Assembly (NCBI RefSeq): GCF_029210375.1
Contig: NZ_JARGER010000008.1
Span: 84,348 to 135,466, forward strand
Reading direction: 5' to 3'
Length of the DNA: 51,119 nucleotides
Origin: Nocardioides sp. YIM 152315
GTDB taxonomy: Bacteria; Actinomycetota; Actinomycetes; Propionibacteriales; Nocardioidaceae
This document shows positions 42,680 to 51,114 of the stretch, piece by piece. The position numbers and the translations under genes were made by a program. Position 1 is the first letter of the stretch; the number at the start of each line of letters is the position of its first letter. Under the pieces are notes generated by a model. That model searched no databases and was not told the DNA's origin. It saw only the letters and a list, made by a program, of their open reading frames with translations.

Positions 42680-44419
42680 ATGAACACCGCGCCTGACGAG
42701 TCCACCCGCCCGGACGGTCGCACGCCCTCGGCCGAGACCGTCGAGCTCCGCAAAGCGACCCGGGCGCTGCGCCTGCACCTCGACATCCTGCCGATCGACT
42801 TCAACGAGGGACCCACGGGCGACCGCTTCCTGGCCGGCCTTGCCTTCATGTCGACACGCCAGCGCTACGACTGTGCCGAGTCCATGATCGGTGCCGGGTT
42901 CGGCGGCACCGTGCTGGGAGCCCTCGCGCGCAGCGTGTTCGTTGACGGCCTGCGATGGCTCTGGATTGCCGAAGACCCGTCCACACGACGTCCCTCACTT
43001 CTCGGGGACCTCCTCGCAGAACGCAGCCGGATCTGCGCCACCCTTCGCAAGACCGACTCCACCTGCGGCAACCTGTCCAGATGGCTCATGCCACTGCCCA
43101 ACATCGCGGACCTCACGGGCGAGTCGAAGACCTGGCTCGATGCTCCGCCGATCCCGGACGAACCCGCTCTCCTCGACCACTACCTCACTCAACCGGTAAG
43201 CGAGACCACCTCCGGCAACCGTGCCCGCGAGCTCCTGGACCTCGCCGGGCTGCGCGGCGCCGTGTCGGTCCTCCAACACGCCGGCCATGGCAACTTCCTC
43301 GGATTGCAAAGCACGATGACCGCCGACGGAGTACCTGGCCACGACCTGCGCCCCGACCACGAGGCGCTCTTCATGCACGTCGCCGCCGCCGGTATAGCCG
43401 CGACCCTTCTCGGCACGGCCGCGGCGGTCCCCGAACTGTGGCCTCCTGACGTGGATCGCCCTTGGTTCCTCGACGAGGCGCTCCGGCTCGCCGCTGTCGT
43501 CGCCGCCGCTGCCCGTCCCCTGCACGGGCTCTCGACCAGCAAGCCATTCATCGGACTCCCCAAGCCGCCGCCAAGTCCCACGGTCACGGGCATCGTGGAA
43601 CCGGGCGCCGTGCTGCAGGCCGACGACCTTCTTCCCGACGTCAACACCACGACCGCAGTCGCTGCTGCGGCCGAAGAGTTCTTCGCCCTCGCACGAAGCT
43701 TCGAGGTCGACCTGTGGCGCAACGGCCCTCCGACCCTCCACATGGCGCTCACCTTCACCGGCGCCCACTCCCACCTGCAAGCCGTGATGTCCACCTACGA
43801 CCAACCCGGCTCGGCGGTCATCGCCGCCTTCGCCTCGCGCATGCTCCTGGAGGAGGCCGCGCGACACGCCTGGCGACACCAGGACGGAGACGGTGCTGCC
43901 TTCGTCTCGCGAGCAACGCAGTACTTCGACGAGTACCGGCACATGGAGAAGAAGACCATCGCGCTGCTGTCCAGCAATGGCGTCCCGATCAAGGTCGCGA
44001 AGGCCCTCTTCGCCCTCCCAGACATTGTCCGGATGCCGCCGGTTCCGCCGAGCGCGAAGAAGGGGCGCCAGAAGCTGCCGTCGATCACGTCCATGCTCGG
44101 TGACTTCGGCAAGCCCTTCGCCGAGCCAGGCTGGCTCACCGTCGCCTACTCGCTGCTGAGCCAAATCACCCACGCCACCCCGATCGGACTCATGCACAAC
44201 ATCCGGTGGGCAGGGGAGACGTGGCAGGCGAACGACATGTCACCGGAGATGCTCGGCCTCACCCTCGACGTCGCGTGCTTGTCCAGCGTCGAGCTCATCG
44301 GGACATCGGCGGTCGTGCTCACCGGCGGCGATCGCTCAGCGATGGCGTACCGCGACGCGCTATTGCGATCTGCGATGCGCGTGCACCGGGCCGGCCAGTT
44401 GGTCCACGGACTCGACTGA
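42680..44419 (+). CDS. Unknown 579-aa helical protein made of two repeats
   Basis: I do not recognise a characterised family. The two halves resemble each other. Residues about 50-110 (AESMIGAGFGGTVLGALARS ... LRWLWI) parallel about 365-425 (QAVMSTYDQPGSAVIAAFAS ... ARHAWR). The segments QHAGHGNFLGLQ and THATPIGLMHNI also correspond, each followed by a Leu/Ala-rich helix. It is mostly helical, without signal peptide or clear membrane segments, and reminiscent of DUF5677-like proteins. AGGA lies before ATG 42680. It is downstream of the Gabija-like pair in the same direction, so it may be part of or cargo beside that defence locus. Confidence 0.78.
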   Translation: MNTAPDESTRPDGRTPSAETVELRKATRALRLHLDILPIDFNEGPTGDRFLAGLAFMSTRQRYDCAESMIGAGFGGTVLGALARSVFVDGLRWLWIAEDPSTRRPSLLGDLLAERSRICATLRKTDSTCGNLSRWLMPLPNIADLTGESKTWLDAPPIPDEPALLDHYLTQPVSETTSGNRARELLDLAGLRGAVSVLQHAGHGNFLGLQSTMTADGVPGHDLRPDHEALFMHVAAAGIAATLLGTAAAVPELWPPDVDRPWFLDEALRLAAVVAAAARPLHGLSTSKPFIGLPKPPPSPTVTGIVEPGAVLQADDLLPDVNTTTAVAAAAEEFFALARSFEVDLWRNGPPTLHMALTFTGAHSHLQAVMSTYDQPGSAVIAAFASRMLLEEAARHAWRHQDGDGAAFVSRATQYFDEYRHMEKKTIALLSSNGVPIKVAKALFALPDIVRMPPVPPSAKKGRQKLPSITSMLGDFGKPFAEPGWLTVAYSLLSQITHATPIGLMHNIRWAGETWQANDMSPEMLGLTLDVACLSSVELIGTSAVVLTGGDRSAMAYRDALLRSAMRVHRAGQLVHGLD

Positions 44420-44460
44420 CGCCGCAGAAGGCCACGCTGTCTTGCTACTCAACGGAACAC

Positions 44461-44486
44461 GGGACTGCCCCGAGTCTGGTTGACAC
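44461..44486 (+). repeat. Left terminal inverted repeat of the IS3 element
   Basis: A 26-bp repeat beginning GGGACTGCCCCGAGTCTGG. It is preceded by CAC, the target-site duplicate. Confidence 0.9.
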
Positions 44487-44527
44487 CTGATCACTGAGGT
44501 TTCGACCTCAGGAGTAAGGATGTCCCT

Positions 44528-44815
44528 GTGGCAAAGCCGTATCCCAAGGAGTTCCGCGACGACGTCGTGGCGGTGGCCCGTAAGGGTCAGGCGTCGCTGA
44601 CGCAGATCGCGAAGGACTTCGGCATCTCCGAAGGCTCGTTGACGAACTGGATGAAGCAGGCCGACATCGAGGACGGCAAACGTCCCGGTCTGAACGAGGA
44701 CGAGCGCAAGCAGCTGCGCGAGGCGAACAAGAGGATCCGACTCCTCGAGCAGGAGAACGAGGTTCTCCGACGGGCGGCCGCCTACCTGTCCCAGGCGAAT
44801 CTGCCGGGAAAATAG
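44528..44815 (+). CDS. IS3-family transposase OrfA
   Basis: A 95-aa OrfA from GTG 44528. The helix-turn-helix is YPKEFRDDVVAVARKGQASLTQIAKDFGISEGSLTNWMKQ. The leucine zipper is LREANKRIRLLEQENEVLRRAAAYL. It binds the IS ends and oligomerises with OrfAB. Near its end G-GGA-AAA (44806-44812) just before TAG is a canonical -1 slippery heptamer that fuses it to OrfB. Confidence 0.92.
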   Translation: MAKPYPKEFRDDVVAVARKGQASLTQIAKDFGISEGSLTNWMKQADIEDGKRPGLNEDERKQLREANKRIRLLEQENEVLRRAAAYLSQANLPGK

Positions 44816-45717
44816 TCTTCCCGCTCGTCCGAGAGATGGCCGCGGCCGGTGCCCCCATTCGGGTGCCGGTCGCGGTGGCGTTGCGGGTCCTCAAACTGTC
44901 GCGGCAGGGGTACTACCAGCGGCTCAACGATCCCGTCAGTCAGCGTGACTGGGACGACGCGCACCTCATCGACAAGCTCTACGAACTCCACACCGACGAC
45001 GCGACGCTGGGCTACAGGTTCCTCACCGACGAGCTCGACCTCGAACACGGCATCCACGTCGGGGAGAACCGCGTCCACCGGCTCTGCAAGATCGCCGGCA
45101 TCACCGCGTCGCACCATAAGAAGCGGTCCAAGCCTGGCTCGACGGGTCCGGCCCCGCGCGACGACCTCCTCGCCGTGGTCGACAAGCACGGCGTGATCCG
45201 GCACGAGTTCGTTGCTGATGGGCGGGACAAGGTCTGGCTGTGGGACATCTCGGAGCATCCAACGCGGGAAGGCAAGCTTTACATCTGCGCGATCAAGGAC
45301 GTGTGGTCGATCCGGATCGTGGGGTACTCGATCGACACCAGGATGAAGTCAGCGCTCGCGCGGGCGGCGATGCGCAACGCGATCGCGTTGCGCTCACCGG
45401 TCGCGACGATCTGTCATTCCGATCGGGGCGGCCAGTTTCGTGCCAATCGCACCCAGCGGCTGCTCGCGAACAACGGGCTTGCCGGGTCGATGGGCCGTTC
45501 TTACGGCGCCGGAGACAACGCCTCCATGGAGTCGTTCTTCGCGCTGTTGCAGAAGAACGTTCTCAACACCAAGCGCTGGGACACCCGCGAGGAACTCCGT
45601 CTCGCGATGGTCATCTGGATCGAGACGAAGTACAACCGCCGTCGTCGTCAGCGGGCCCTGGGCAAGCTCACCCCGGTCGAGTTTGAGATGATCTACACGG
45701 ACGCAATCGCGGCCTGA
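44809..45717 (+). CDS. IS3-family transposase OrfB (rve integrase domain), produced by -1 frameshift
   Basis: The -1 frame continues from the heptamer as KIVFPLVREMAAAG, reaching ATG 44836, and encodes about 300 aa. An HTH_21 segment (LRVLKLSRQGYYQR) is followed by the DDE integrase core: first Asp in VWLWDISEHPT, second in ICHSDRGGQF, Glu in NASMESFFALL. Translation can start internally at ATG 44836 (293 aa), but the active transposase is normally the OrfAB fusion. Confidence 0.92.
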   Translation, partial: KIVFPLVREMAAAGAPIRVPVAVALRVLKLSRQGYYQRLNDPVSQRDWDDAHLIDKLYELHTDDATLGYRFLTDELDLEHGIHVGENRVHRLCKIAGITASHHKKRSKPGSTGPAPRDDLLAVVDKHGVIRHEFVADGRDKVWLWDISEHPTREGKLYICAIKDVWSIRIVGYSIDTRMKSALARAAMRNAIALRSPVATICHSDRGGQFRANRTQRLLANNGLAGSMGRSYGAGDNASMESFFALLQKNVLNTKRWDTREELRLAMVIWIETKYNRRRRQRALGKLTPVEFEMIYTDAIAA

Positions 45718-45733
45718 TTACTGCAAACCCCGA

Positions 45734-45759
45734 GTGTCAACCAGACCGGGGGCAGTCCC
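45734..45759 (-). repeat. Right terminal inverted repeat of the IS3 element
   Basis: Reads GGGACTGCCCCCGGTCTGG on the minus strand and differs from the left repeat at two positions. It is followed by the CAC target duplicate. Confidence 0.9.
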
Positions 45760-45901
45760 CACGGACCGATTGTCGGTGCCGGCGGGCATGGTCGCGACAT
45801 GCCCCGCACCATCCACGAGCAGGTGAAGATTCGCACAGGCGATGGAACGCGAAGCGCCCCGTTGACCTGTTTCCAAGGCCTCCCCGGTGACATTGCGCTG
45901 A

Positions 45902-46318
45902 CGCCCAGGTCGAGACGAAGCCCAACGCGGACAAGCCACGCACGAGCCAGAGACTCATACCGACATCGGCTCCTCGGGCCGATGGGAGGTCATCACGGAG
46001 ACCTCCCTGTATGTGCTCGACCTGGCCGATGGCCGCTGTGTACGTGTTCCGGATGCCGGTCTTGAGAGTGTTGAAGGTCTACCGCCAGCCCAGATCGCCG
46101 CGTTGCGACGTGCCCATCACGTGACACCCGTGGTCTCAGCGGCCCAAGTGATCATCGGCAGACGGCTGGTTTTCATCCGGGCTCGACGAGCCTTATCGAA
46201 CGCCGAGGCGAGCGGCTGTCAACCGCCGACGCGGCGTCCCGCGGCAGCGGGCATAGGTACCGGTAACCCTCAGAGCATCAGTTCTGACGCCTATAGCGCC
46301 AGCCTGGAGAACGATTGA
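45902..46318 (+). pseudogene. Small ORF or remnant right of the IS element
   Basis: One frame is open from a TGA near 45900 to 46318 and encodes GRWEVITETSLYVLDLADGR then CVRVPDAG, LRRAHHV and VIIGRRLVFI. This is the strand pattern of small actinobacterial proteins with a WxVxTxxSxYxLDL core. No good start exists before GTG 46013, which would cut off the first strand, so it may be a fragment of a longer gene. Its 3' end overlaps the convergent HNH-like gene by 41 nt. It is the only content I can support in the gap after the IS. Confidence 0.3.
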
Positions 46319-47168
46319 ACGCGCTGGCCTCCGGCATCTTCAGCCACCCGGAAACCACCTTGGCCACGAGCGTCGCCTCTTCATCGTTGATCGGTCGGCT
46401 CGGTGGCCATAACACGCTTCCCTGTGAGGGCGCGAGCTGACGCCACGTCTCACCCGGGAGCTGCATAGGCGGGACACCAGTGCCGCTGTCGGTCCGGACG
46501 AGGACGGCCAGGTTCCGGAAAACCAGGCAGCACAACATGACCTCGCGTCGCTCGCCTAGCTTCCAGTGTTGGTCTTGATGGCTCACCTCTACGGCAGCGG
46601 TGAACGCGGCGAAGTTCAACTCGCCGTTATGCCTCGCAGCCCAGACTGCGGTGAGCGGGGGCACGGTGAGGGTGGTCGCCAGATGCAGACGCGTCACGCT
46701 GTCGGCAGTGTTCTCGTGCTGCGCAGCGCGCTCTCGAACCCACGGGGTCTTGGTGGCCCAGGCCGCCATGGTCGCCACGGCTTCCTCGTCGAGGACCGTC
46801 AGACCGAGGGGATAGCCGGGCGCCCAGAGCTTCTCCAAGTGGGGACGAACCTCTTCTTCGAGGCGACTCATCCAGCCGTTGTTGCACGTTGCGCATACCT
46901 CGCGGATGCGGGATGTGAGGACTGAGCCTTGCTTGACCACAGATTCGTTGGCCAGTTCGGTGAGTGCTGTTTCGGAGGTCCGTGAGAATCCGGAGTTGTA
47001 GCTGTACTGCACGGGCTCGACCGGGATGCGACGGCCTAGCCACCGAGGCCAAGCGTGCTCTTTGGTCATCTGGCCTCGATTGCCGCAGAACATGCATTGA
47101 CGACTCGATGCTCCGTTGCGCCGGGTGTTCGTCACGGCGCAAGGATGCAGTCTCGCGTCGATCTGCAC
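46278..47168 (-). CDS. HNH-endonuclease-like zinc-binding protein
   Basis: A 296-aa reading. The N-terminal treble-clef-like region has CMFCG (about 26-30), KEHAWPRWLGRR and CATCNNGWMSRLEEEVRP (about 92-110). This CxxC-H-CxxC order is typical of HNH-type nucleases and related accessory-gene proteins. The rest is unrecognised. The true start may be further in (a GTG about 11 codons downstream). It runs opposite to its neighbours on the island, and a nuclease role is inferred. Confidence 0.65.
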   Translation of the reverse strand: MQIDARLHPCAVTNTRRNGASSRQCMFCGNRGQMTKEHAWPRWLGRRIPVEPVQYSYNSGFSRTSETALTELANESVVKQGSVLTSRIREVCATCNNGWMSRLEEEVRPHLEKLWAPGYPLGLTVLDEEAVATMAAWATKTPWVRERAAQHENTADSVTRLHLATTLTVPPLTAVWAARHNGELNFAAFTAAVEVSHQDQHWKLGERREVMLCCLVFRNLAVLVRTDSGTGVPPMQLPGETWRQLAPSQGSVLWPPSRPINDEEATLVAKVVSGWLKMPEASAFNRSPGWRYRRQN

Positions 47169-47442
47169 ATCGAAACGAGCGGGATGAGCCGACAGAAGAC
47201 TGTGCCGATGGGCTACTGTCTTCCAGAACGGACTGGCGTCGCGGTAGAGCCGCGAAGCTCCCGGGTCACACTCACCTCGTCGCTGACAGCACTAGCGACC
47301 TGCGCTCGTAGATTAGAGCCGGCCAGAGCCGCCTCGTTGCCTGAGCATGACCTCAGACACACGATGCAGATCGGCGATGGACGGAGCCTTGGCGGACGAA
47401 CTCGCAGCAAGTGCGCAGTGGCATGAACCCCACGGAGCATCC

Positions 47443-48519
47443 ATGACTTCATACAGCGTCCTGTCCAGCCCCGGGAAGGCGACTGTCATCGCGACCTGGC
47501 CCGGTCAGTGGGCTGATTCCCACAGTGCAAAGATCACGACGTGCACTGACCCTGCTCTTGCGACCCGTCTCGCCGACGACCTCACCTGGATCTCGGAGCA
47601 GATGTGGGATGCGGCCGCATGGCTGGATATCTACGAGCACGCCGAGGACTTGCTCGCACAGCGCATCGACGACCTGCGCTCAACCGCGGAGCTTCCAAAT
47701 ACTGGAGCCGTCTCGTTCGCCGGCTCCAGGCACGCCGACTCCCTAACGGGGGAATCGCTCGCAGACCGCCTCGGCCATTTCTTCCCTGAGACGATGAACC
47801 AACTCACCCGCGCCCAGCGGCTCTCCGTCGCCGACGAGCTGAGCGCCGATGCCGCCGCACGGACTGAATCACTGCAGCTCCTGCCAATCGGGCACGACCC
47901 TGCCGAGCCGAACTCGCGCGTCTGGCAGGCCGCCGCCATCACCCGCGCCACCCAGAGCGGAATCGCGGAGTACCTGCCCGAGGGGGCGGCTAGCTGGTCT
48001 GCGCGGCTCTTCGACAACGATCGCGGGCCGGCGGAGCGTTGGGGCGCCCGGAACCTGCTGGTCCGGCTCGAGCAGATTGCCGCCGCTGCCCAGTTGACTG
48101 GAGCTCGAGGCGGCGTTGGCATAGACCCCTTCGAGGACCACCTCGTGTTCCCGCACGAACTACTCGGCGTCCACCTCGACCACGAAGGGACCGACGACGC
48201 CGTCGTCATCCTCAAAGAGACTCCCGCCGCCTTCGCTGGCGGTGCCCTCGCGAAGATCTATCGAGCGCACGCCGCGGCCGCTTCGCCGGGGCACGGTGGC
48301 TACTTCCCGTTCCGGGACGTCATAGTGAAGGTCCGTCCGGCCCTCGACCTGCGTGCCAACCCTTGGGACCGAGATGTCTTCGCGCCCATCGAGGTCTCCG
48401 TGCGCCTCGAAGGTGCCGCAGGATCTACCACCAAGGTGCTCGGCACTCTTGAAGTCACCGACTCCGGCGGCTTCGAGAGCCTGCTGGGACCCTGGGCGAG
48501 CGGAACCACTTTCAGGTAG
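47443..48519 (+). CDS. Unknown protein of the accessory region (358 aa)
   Basis: ATG 47443 (MTSYSVLSSPGKATVIATWPG) is preferred; an in-frame ATG at 47347 adds 32 poorly conserved-looking residues. It has a helical stretch near 25-75 (LADDLTWISEQMWDAAAWLDIYEHAEDLLAQRIDDLR), a mixed middle and a beta-rich C-terminal part (VIVKVRPALDLRANPWDRDVFAPIEVSVRL). No signal peptide or membrane segment. No family is recognised. A perfect 36-bp palindrome follows 7 nt after the stop. Confidence 0.7.
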   Translation: MTSYSVLSSPGKATVIATWPGQWADSHSAKITTCTDPALATRLADDLTWISEQMWDAAAWLDIYEHAEDLLAQRIDDLRSTAELPNTGAVSFAGSRHADSLTGESLADRLGHFFPETMNQLTRAQRLSVADELSADAAARTESLQLLPIGHDPAEPNSRVWQAAAITRATQSGIAEYLPEGAASWSARLFDNDRGPAERWGARNLLVRLEQIAAAAQLTGARGGVGIDPFEDHLVFPHELLGVHLDHEGTDDAVVILKETPAAFAGGALAKIYRAHAAAASPGHGGYFPFRDVIVKVRPALDLRANPWDRDVFAPIEVSVRLEGAAGSTTKVLGTLEVTDSGGFESLLGPWASGTTFR

Positions 48520-48526
48520 CGCCGAT

Positions 48527-48562
48527 CTCCGGATGCGCGGGCCGCGGCCCGCGCATCCGGAG
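48527..48562. terminator. Perfect 36-bp palindrome, probable terminator
   Basis: Each 18-nt half (CTCCGGATGCGCGGGCCG) is the reverse complement of the other. It begins 7 nt after the stop of the 47443 gene. No T-run follows, as is common in actinobacteria. Confidence 0.75.
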
Positions 48563-48602
48563 GCAAGGACACAAAGACCCCGTTTGCCGTACAACCCGGG
48601 GT

Positions 48603-48866
48603 ATGACCCAGAACTGTGCGGTTTCGGCCGAATGTCACGACATCTCCGACCTGCCCGTCCGATACGTCGACGGGCCCGACAGCGACGAGCTCGCCACCGT
48701 CACCAAGGTGCATCTGCTGGACGGCAAGCGAGTCGTCAGCAGTCGGTACGGCGAGGGCTTCTACTGGTTGCCGCCACAATGCGCTCGGGACGTGGACAGC
48801 GGCAGGTTGCTCGCGCTCTGGGTCTCGCATCCGGACGCGAGCTTTCCGTGGTCTCGAATGATGTGA
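48603..48866 (+). CDS. Small hypothetical protein (87 aa)
   Basis: ATG 48603. The product begins MTQNCAVSAECHDISDLPVR and contains VTKVHLLDGKRVVSSRYGEGFYWLP, a compact beta-rich pattern. Third codon positions are mostly G/C, supporting this frame over the two overlapping alternatives. No family is recognised. It lies between the palindromic terminator and the reverse transcriptase gene. Confidence 0.55.
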   Translation: MTQNCAVSAECHDISDLPVRYVDGPDSDELATVTKVHLLDGKRVVSSRYGEGFYWLPPQCARDVDSGRLLALWVSHPDASFPWSRMM

Positions 48867-49001
48867 CCTCTCAGCTCGGCCCTGACGCCGGGCGTTGGGA
48901 AGGAGGGTCGCGAGGGGGCGATCCAGCCGCCCGGGGTCCGTGATCTATGAACACCGCTTTCTGTGAGGCTGGACCTGTCCTGCGCCACCTGACCTGCGAC
49001 G

Positions 49002-50684
49002 ATGGGTGCCATGCGCAGAGAGCCGACGGACCAACGTGCGCTCAGCGGCTACGCGGCGGCTCTCGGAGACCTGGATCTCCGAGATGCCGTGGCCCGAGGG
49101 CTGACTCGGAACGATCTGCTTCCCAAACGCCCCGACGACAAGGCCGGGGGTGAGGTCGCCAACCGCTTCGTCGCCTCCCTGACTCGCGATCTCGAGCTCG
49201 GGCGGTACGCGCCCAGCCCCGCCTCCTTCGTACCTGTCCCGAAGGTGAACAACGCAACACGGCTGGCCGCGCTCATGACATTGAGCGACCGAGCCGTGTA
49301 CTTCGCTCTCGTTGAGCCCTTGCGAGCGAGGATCGAGCAGGCGCTGATCTCCAACGACCAGCTGCTGTGGCCCCGAGCTATCGACAAGGACAAGGCGTGG
49401 AGTGCGCTCGAGACGACGCCGCTCGACCAAGAGGGCGCGTACATAGTTCTGGCGGACGTCTCGTCCTTCTACGAATCCATCGACCACGATCTCCTCGCCG
49501 CGCGACTCGTTGAACTCACCGGCAACGTGGCTGTCGTGCAGGCCCTGAGGGAGTTCCTGGGCGAGATCATGGGAGCCAGGCGCGGCATCCCCCAGGGCCT
49601 CGACGTCTCCGACGTCCTGGCGACGGCGTACTTGTCATCTGTCGATGGATTGATGTCGCGATCCCTGTGGCCGTACTTCCGGCACGGGGACGACGTGCGC
49701 ATCGTGGTTCCCGACCACGGAGCCGGCCGACAGGCGCTGCATCTTTTCGAGACGGGGCTCCGCAGCGTCGGGTTGACCTTGAATGGTCAGAAGTCTCGGA
49801 TCCTCTTGCGCGACACGTATCAGTCACATCTGACCGCGGTCAACGAGGAACGCGAGGCGCTGCGGGAGAAGATCGCTTCGGCCCGAGAGGCCGCGCTGGA
49901 ACATGCTACTGAAGAGGAGCTCGCCGCCATCGTCGTGGAAGCCGGCATCGACGAGGACACCCAGTGGGGCCTCTTCTATCACGGGTCGGTCACGCTCGAG
50001 GACATCATTGACCAGCTTCGTGGCGTCCTTCAGCCCACCGATGTTGAGGTGGCCCGCGCGGTGTTTGATGAGGCGACGAGTCATGCCCCGGACCAAGAGG
50101 TAGATCCGCTCGCCGACGAGGTCTTCCACGTATACCTCTCCACGACGCTTACCCGGCTGGCCGCTGGCCTCGATCCTCATGCAGTCCCACTTGTCGCGAG
50201 TCTCATCGAGCGTTTCCCGGACAAGACCGAACTGCTAGCGACCTATCTGCGAAGCGTGCGGTCAACTGACCCCGAGGCGGTGGCTGCCCAGGTCGAGGCT
50301 GCCCTCTCCACTCCGTACCTGTTCGCTTGGCAACTCGTGTGGCTACTCGACACCGCGCGACTTCTCGCGACCGAGTTCGACCACCTCGAGTTCGACCAGG
50401 CACGTGCGGTCGCCCTACGAGTGCAGGGCGACGAGGAGATCGTCTGGCTCGCTCGCGCCGCCGCGGCTCGATACCGATGCCTCACCGGCCAAATGGGCAA
50501 CGAGGAGATGGAGCGGCTTTGGCGGCTGTCCCCGCGTGCCGTCCAGGCCGACCTCGTGGCGGGATGCTGCGATCTCGAACAAGTAGGGCCAGCGGGCTGG
50601 CCGACGCGGTTCCTCGACTCGCTGAAAGACGACGCGGCCCTTCAGGTGGTCATCAACCGCAACCGAATCAAACCCAAACCATGA
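49002..50684 (+). CDS. Reverse transcriptase of the defence-associated (Abi/DRT-like) type
   Basis: A 560-aa reading (ATG 49002; ATG 49011 is an alternative; no clear Shine-Dalgarno). The RT palm is at about 70-275: motif A ADVSSFYESIDH (D152), motif B GIPQGLDVSD (195-204), motif C RHGDD (D230, D231), and GLTLNGQKSRI. Motif C has HGDD instead of the usual YxDD. Residues about 285-560 are all-helical and repeat-like (PLVASLIERFPDKTELLATYLR; FAWQLVWLLDTARLLATEFD), like the alpha-repeat half of AbiK/DRT proteins. There is no maturase, Cas1 or retron msr/msd pattern that I can see. It lies at the end of the island. Which DRT class it belongs to is unclear. Confidence 0.83.
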   Translation: MGAMRREPTDQRALSGYAAALGDLDLRDAVARGLTRNDLLPKRPDDKAGGEVANRFVASLTRDLELGRYAPSPASFVPVPKVNNATRLAALMTLSDRAVYFALVEPLRARIEQALISNDQLLWPRAIDKDKAWSALETTPLDQEGAYIVLADVSSFYESIDHDLLAARLVELTGNVAVVQALREFLGEIMGARRGIPQGLDVSDVLATAYLSSVDGLMSRSLWPYFRHGDDVRIVVPDHGAGRQALHLFETGLRSVGLTLNGQKSRILLRDTYQSHLTAVNEEREALREKIASAREAALEHATEEELAAIVVEAGIDEDTQWGLFYHGSVTLEDIIDQLRGVLQPTDVEVARAVFDEATSHAPDQEVDPLADEVFHVYLSTTLTRLAAGLDPHAVPLVASLIERFPDKTELLATYLRSVRSTDPEAVAAQVEAALSTPYLFAWQLVWLLDTARLLATEFDHLEFDQARAVALRVQGDEEIVWLARAAAARYRCLTGQMGNEEMERLWRLSPRAVQADLVAGCCDLEQVGPAGWPTRFLDSLKDDAALQVVINRNRIKPKP

Positions 50685-51018
50685 CACCGACGGCGCCGAG
50701 CGCCCCGCCGAGCGCCCTGCCGAGGAATCCGGCCTGCATGGGGCGGGAGATCACCAGGCGCGGTGCTGGCCCTTGGGCGCTGGCGATGAGCCCGACCGGC
50801 ATCCGGCCCTTGTCGCTCCGCGACCTCGGCGCCGGCCAGGACGACGCGTGATCGAGTCGATTCGAGAGGTCATCGAAATGTCATCAGATATGACCGGCAA
50901 GCGACCCGATCCGTTCCGATAGAGTTGAAGGCGTCCGATGGGGAACCTCCTCTACAACCCGAGCTTCTCCAGGGGAATCCAGAGTCTGAGGTGGCTCCGC
51001 GAGGGCCTCCGATCTTGT
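50685..51018. other. Non-coding stretch between the reverse transcriptase and the tRNA fragment
   Basis: No convincing gene is seen. It holds a short palindrome GTCATCAGATATGAC (50880-50894) and a lower-GC patch around 50870-50935. It could contain a small RNA or the right-end recombination sites, but nothing here is decisive. Confidence 0.4.
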
Positions 51019-51053
51019 CCAGAGGTCGCAGGTTCAAATCCTGCCCCCGCTAC
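51019..51053 (+). other. 3' fragment of a tRNA (probably initiator tRNA-fMet), candidate attR
   Basis: GCAGGTTCAAATCCTGC (51028-51044) is a perfect T-arm (5-bp stem, 7-nt loop). CCAGAGGTC precedes it and CCCCGCTA follows as the 3' acceptor strand. The 5' half of a tRNA is absent in the 75 nt upstream. The fragment resembles the 3' end of actinobacterial initiator tRNA as I remember it; the U72-A73 end would leave the 1-72 pair unpaired, as in initiators. Such 3' tRNA fragments mark integration sites of tyrosine recombinases. Confidence 0.7.
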
Positions 51054-51077
51054 GAATGTGATGTCTCAGGGCATCGT

Positions 51078-51114
51078 GGAGGGCCGAACCCAATAGATGT
51101 GGGTTCGGCCCTCC
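51078..51114 (+). terminator. Strong intrinsic-type terminator after the tRNA fragment
   Basis: GGAGGGCCGAACCCA (51078-51092) pairs perfectly with 51100-51114 across a 7-nt loop, then TTCAT. It is probably the original terminator of the tRNA gene, on the chromosomal side of the junction. Confidence 0.8.

Larger units (their letters stand above)
44461..45759 (+). mobile_element. Complete IS3-family insertion sequence
   Basis: The element is 1,299 bp. Terminal inverted repeats at 44461-44486 and 45734-45759 match at 24 of 26 positions and begin GGGACTGCCCC. A 3-bp target duplication CAC flanks it (44458-44460 and 45760-45762). It contains two reading frames, orfA and orfB in the -1 frame, with a slippery heptamer. 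All parts look intact, so it is probably recent and possibly active. Confidence 0.93.

Noticed and set aside
49002..50684. Group II intron or retron reverse transcriptase
   Set aside because: No maturase or HNH domain, no intron domain V-like hairpin seen, no retron-type RT landmarks noticed; the alpha-repeat half fits Abi/DRT proteins better.
50880..50894. Palindrome GTCATCAGATATGAC as an operator
   Set aside because: A single short copy with no gene start beside it.
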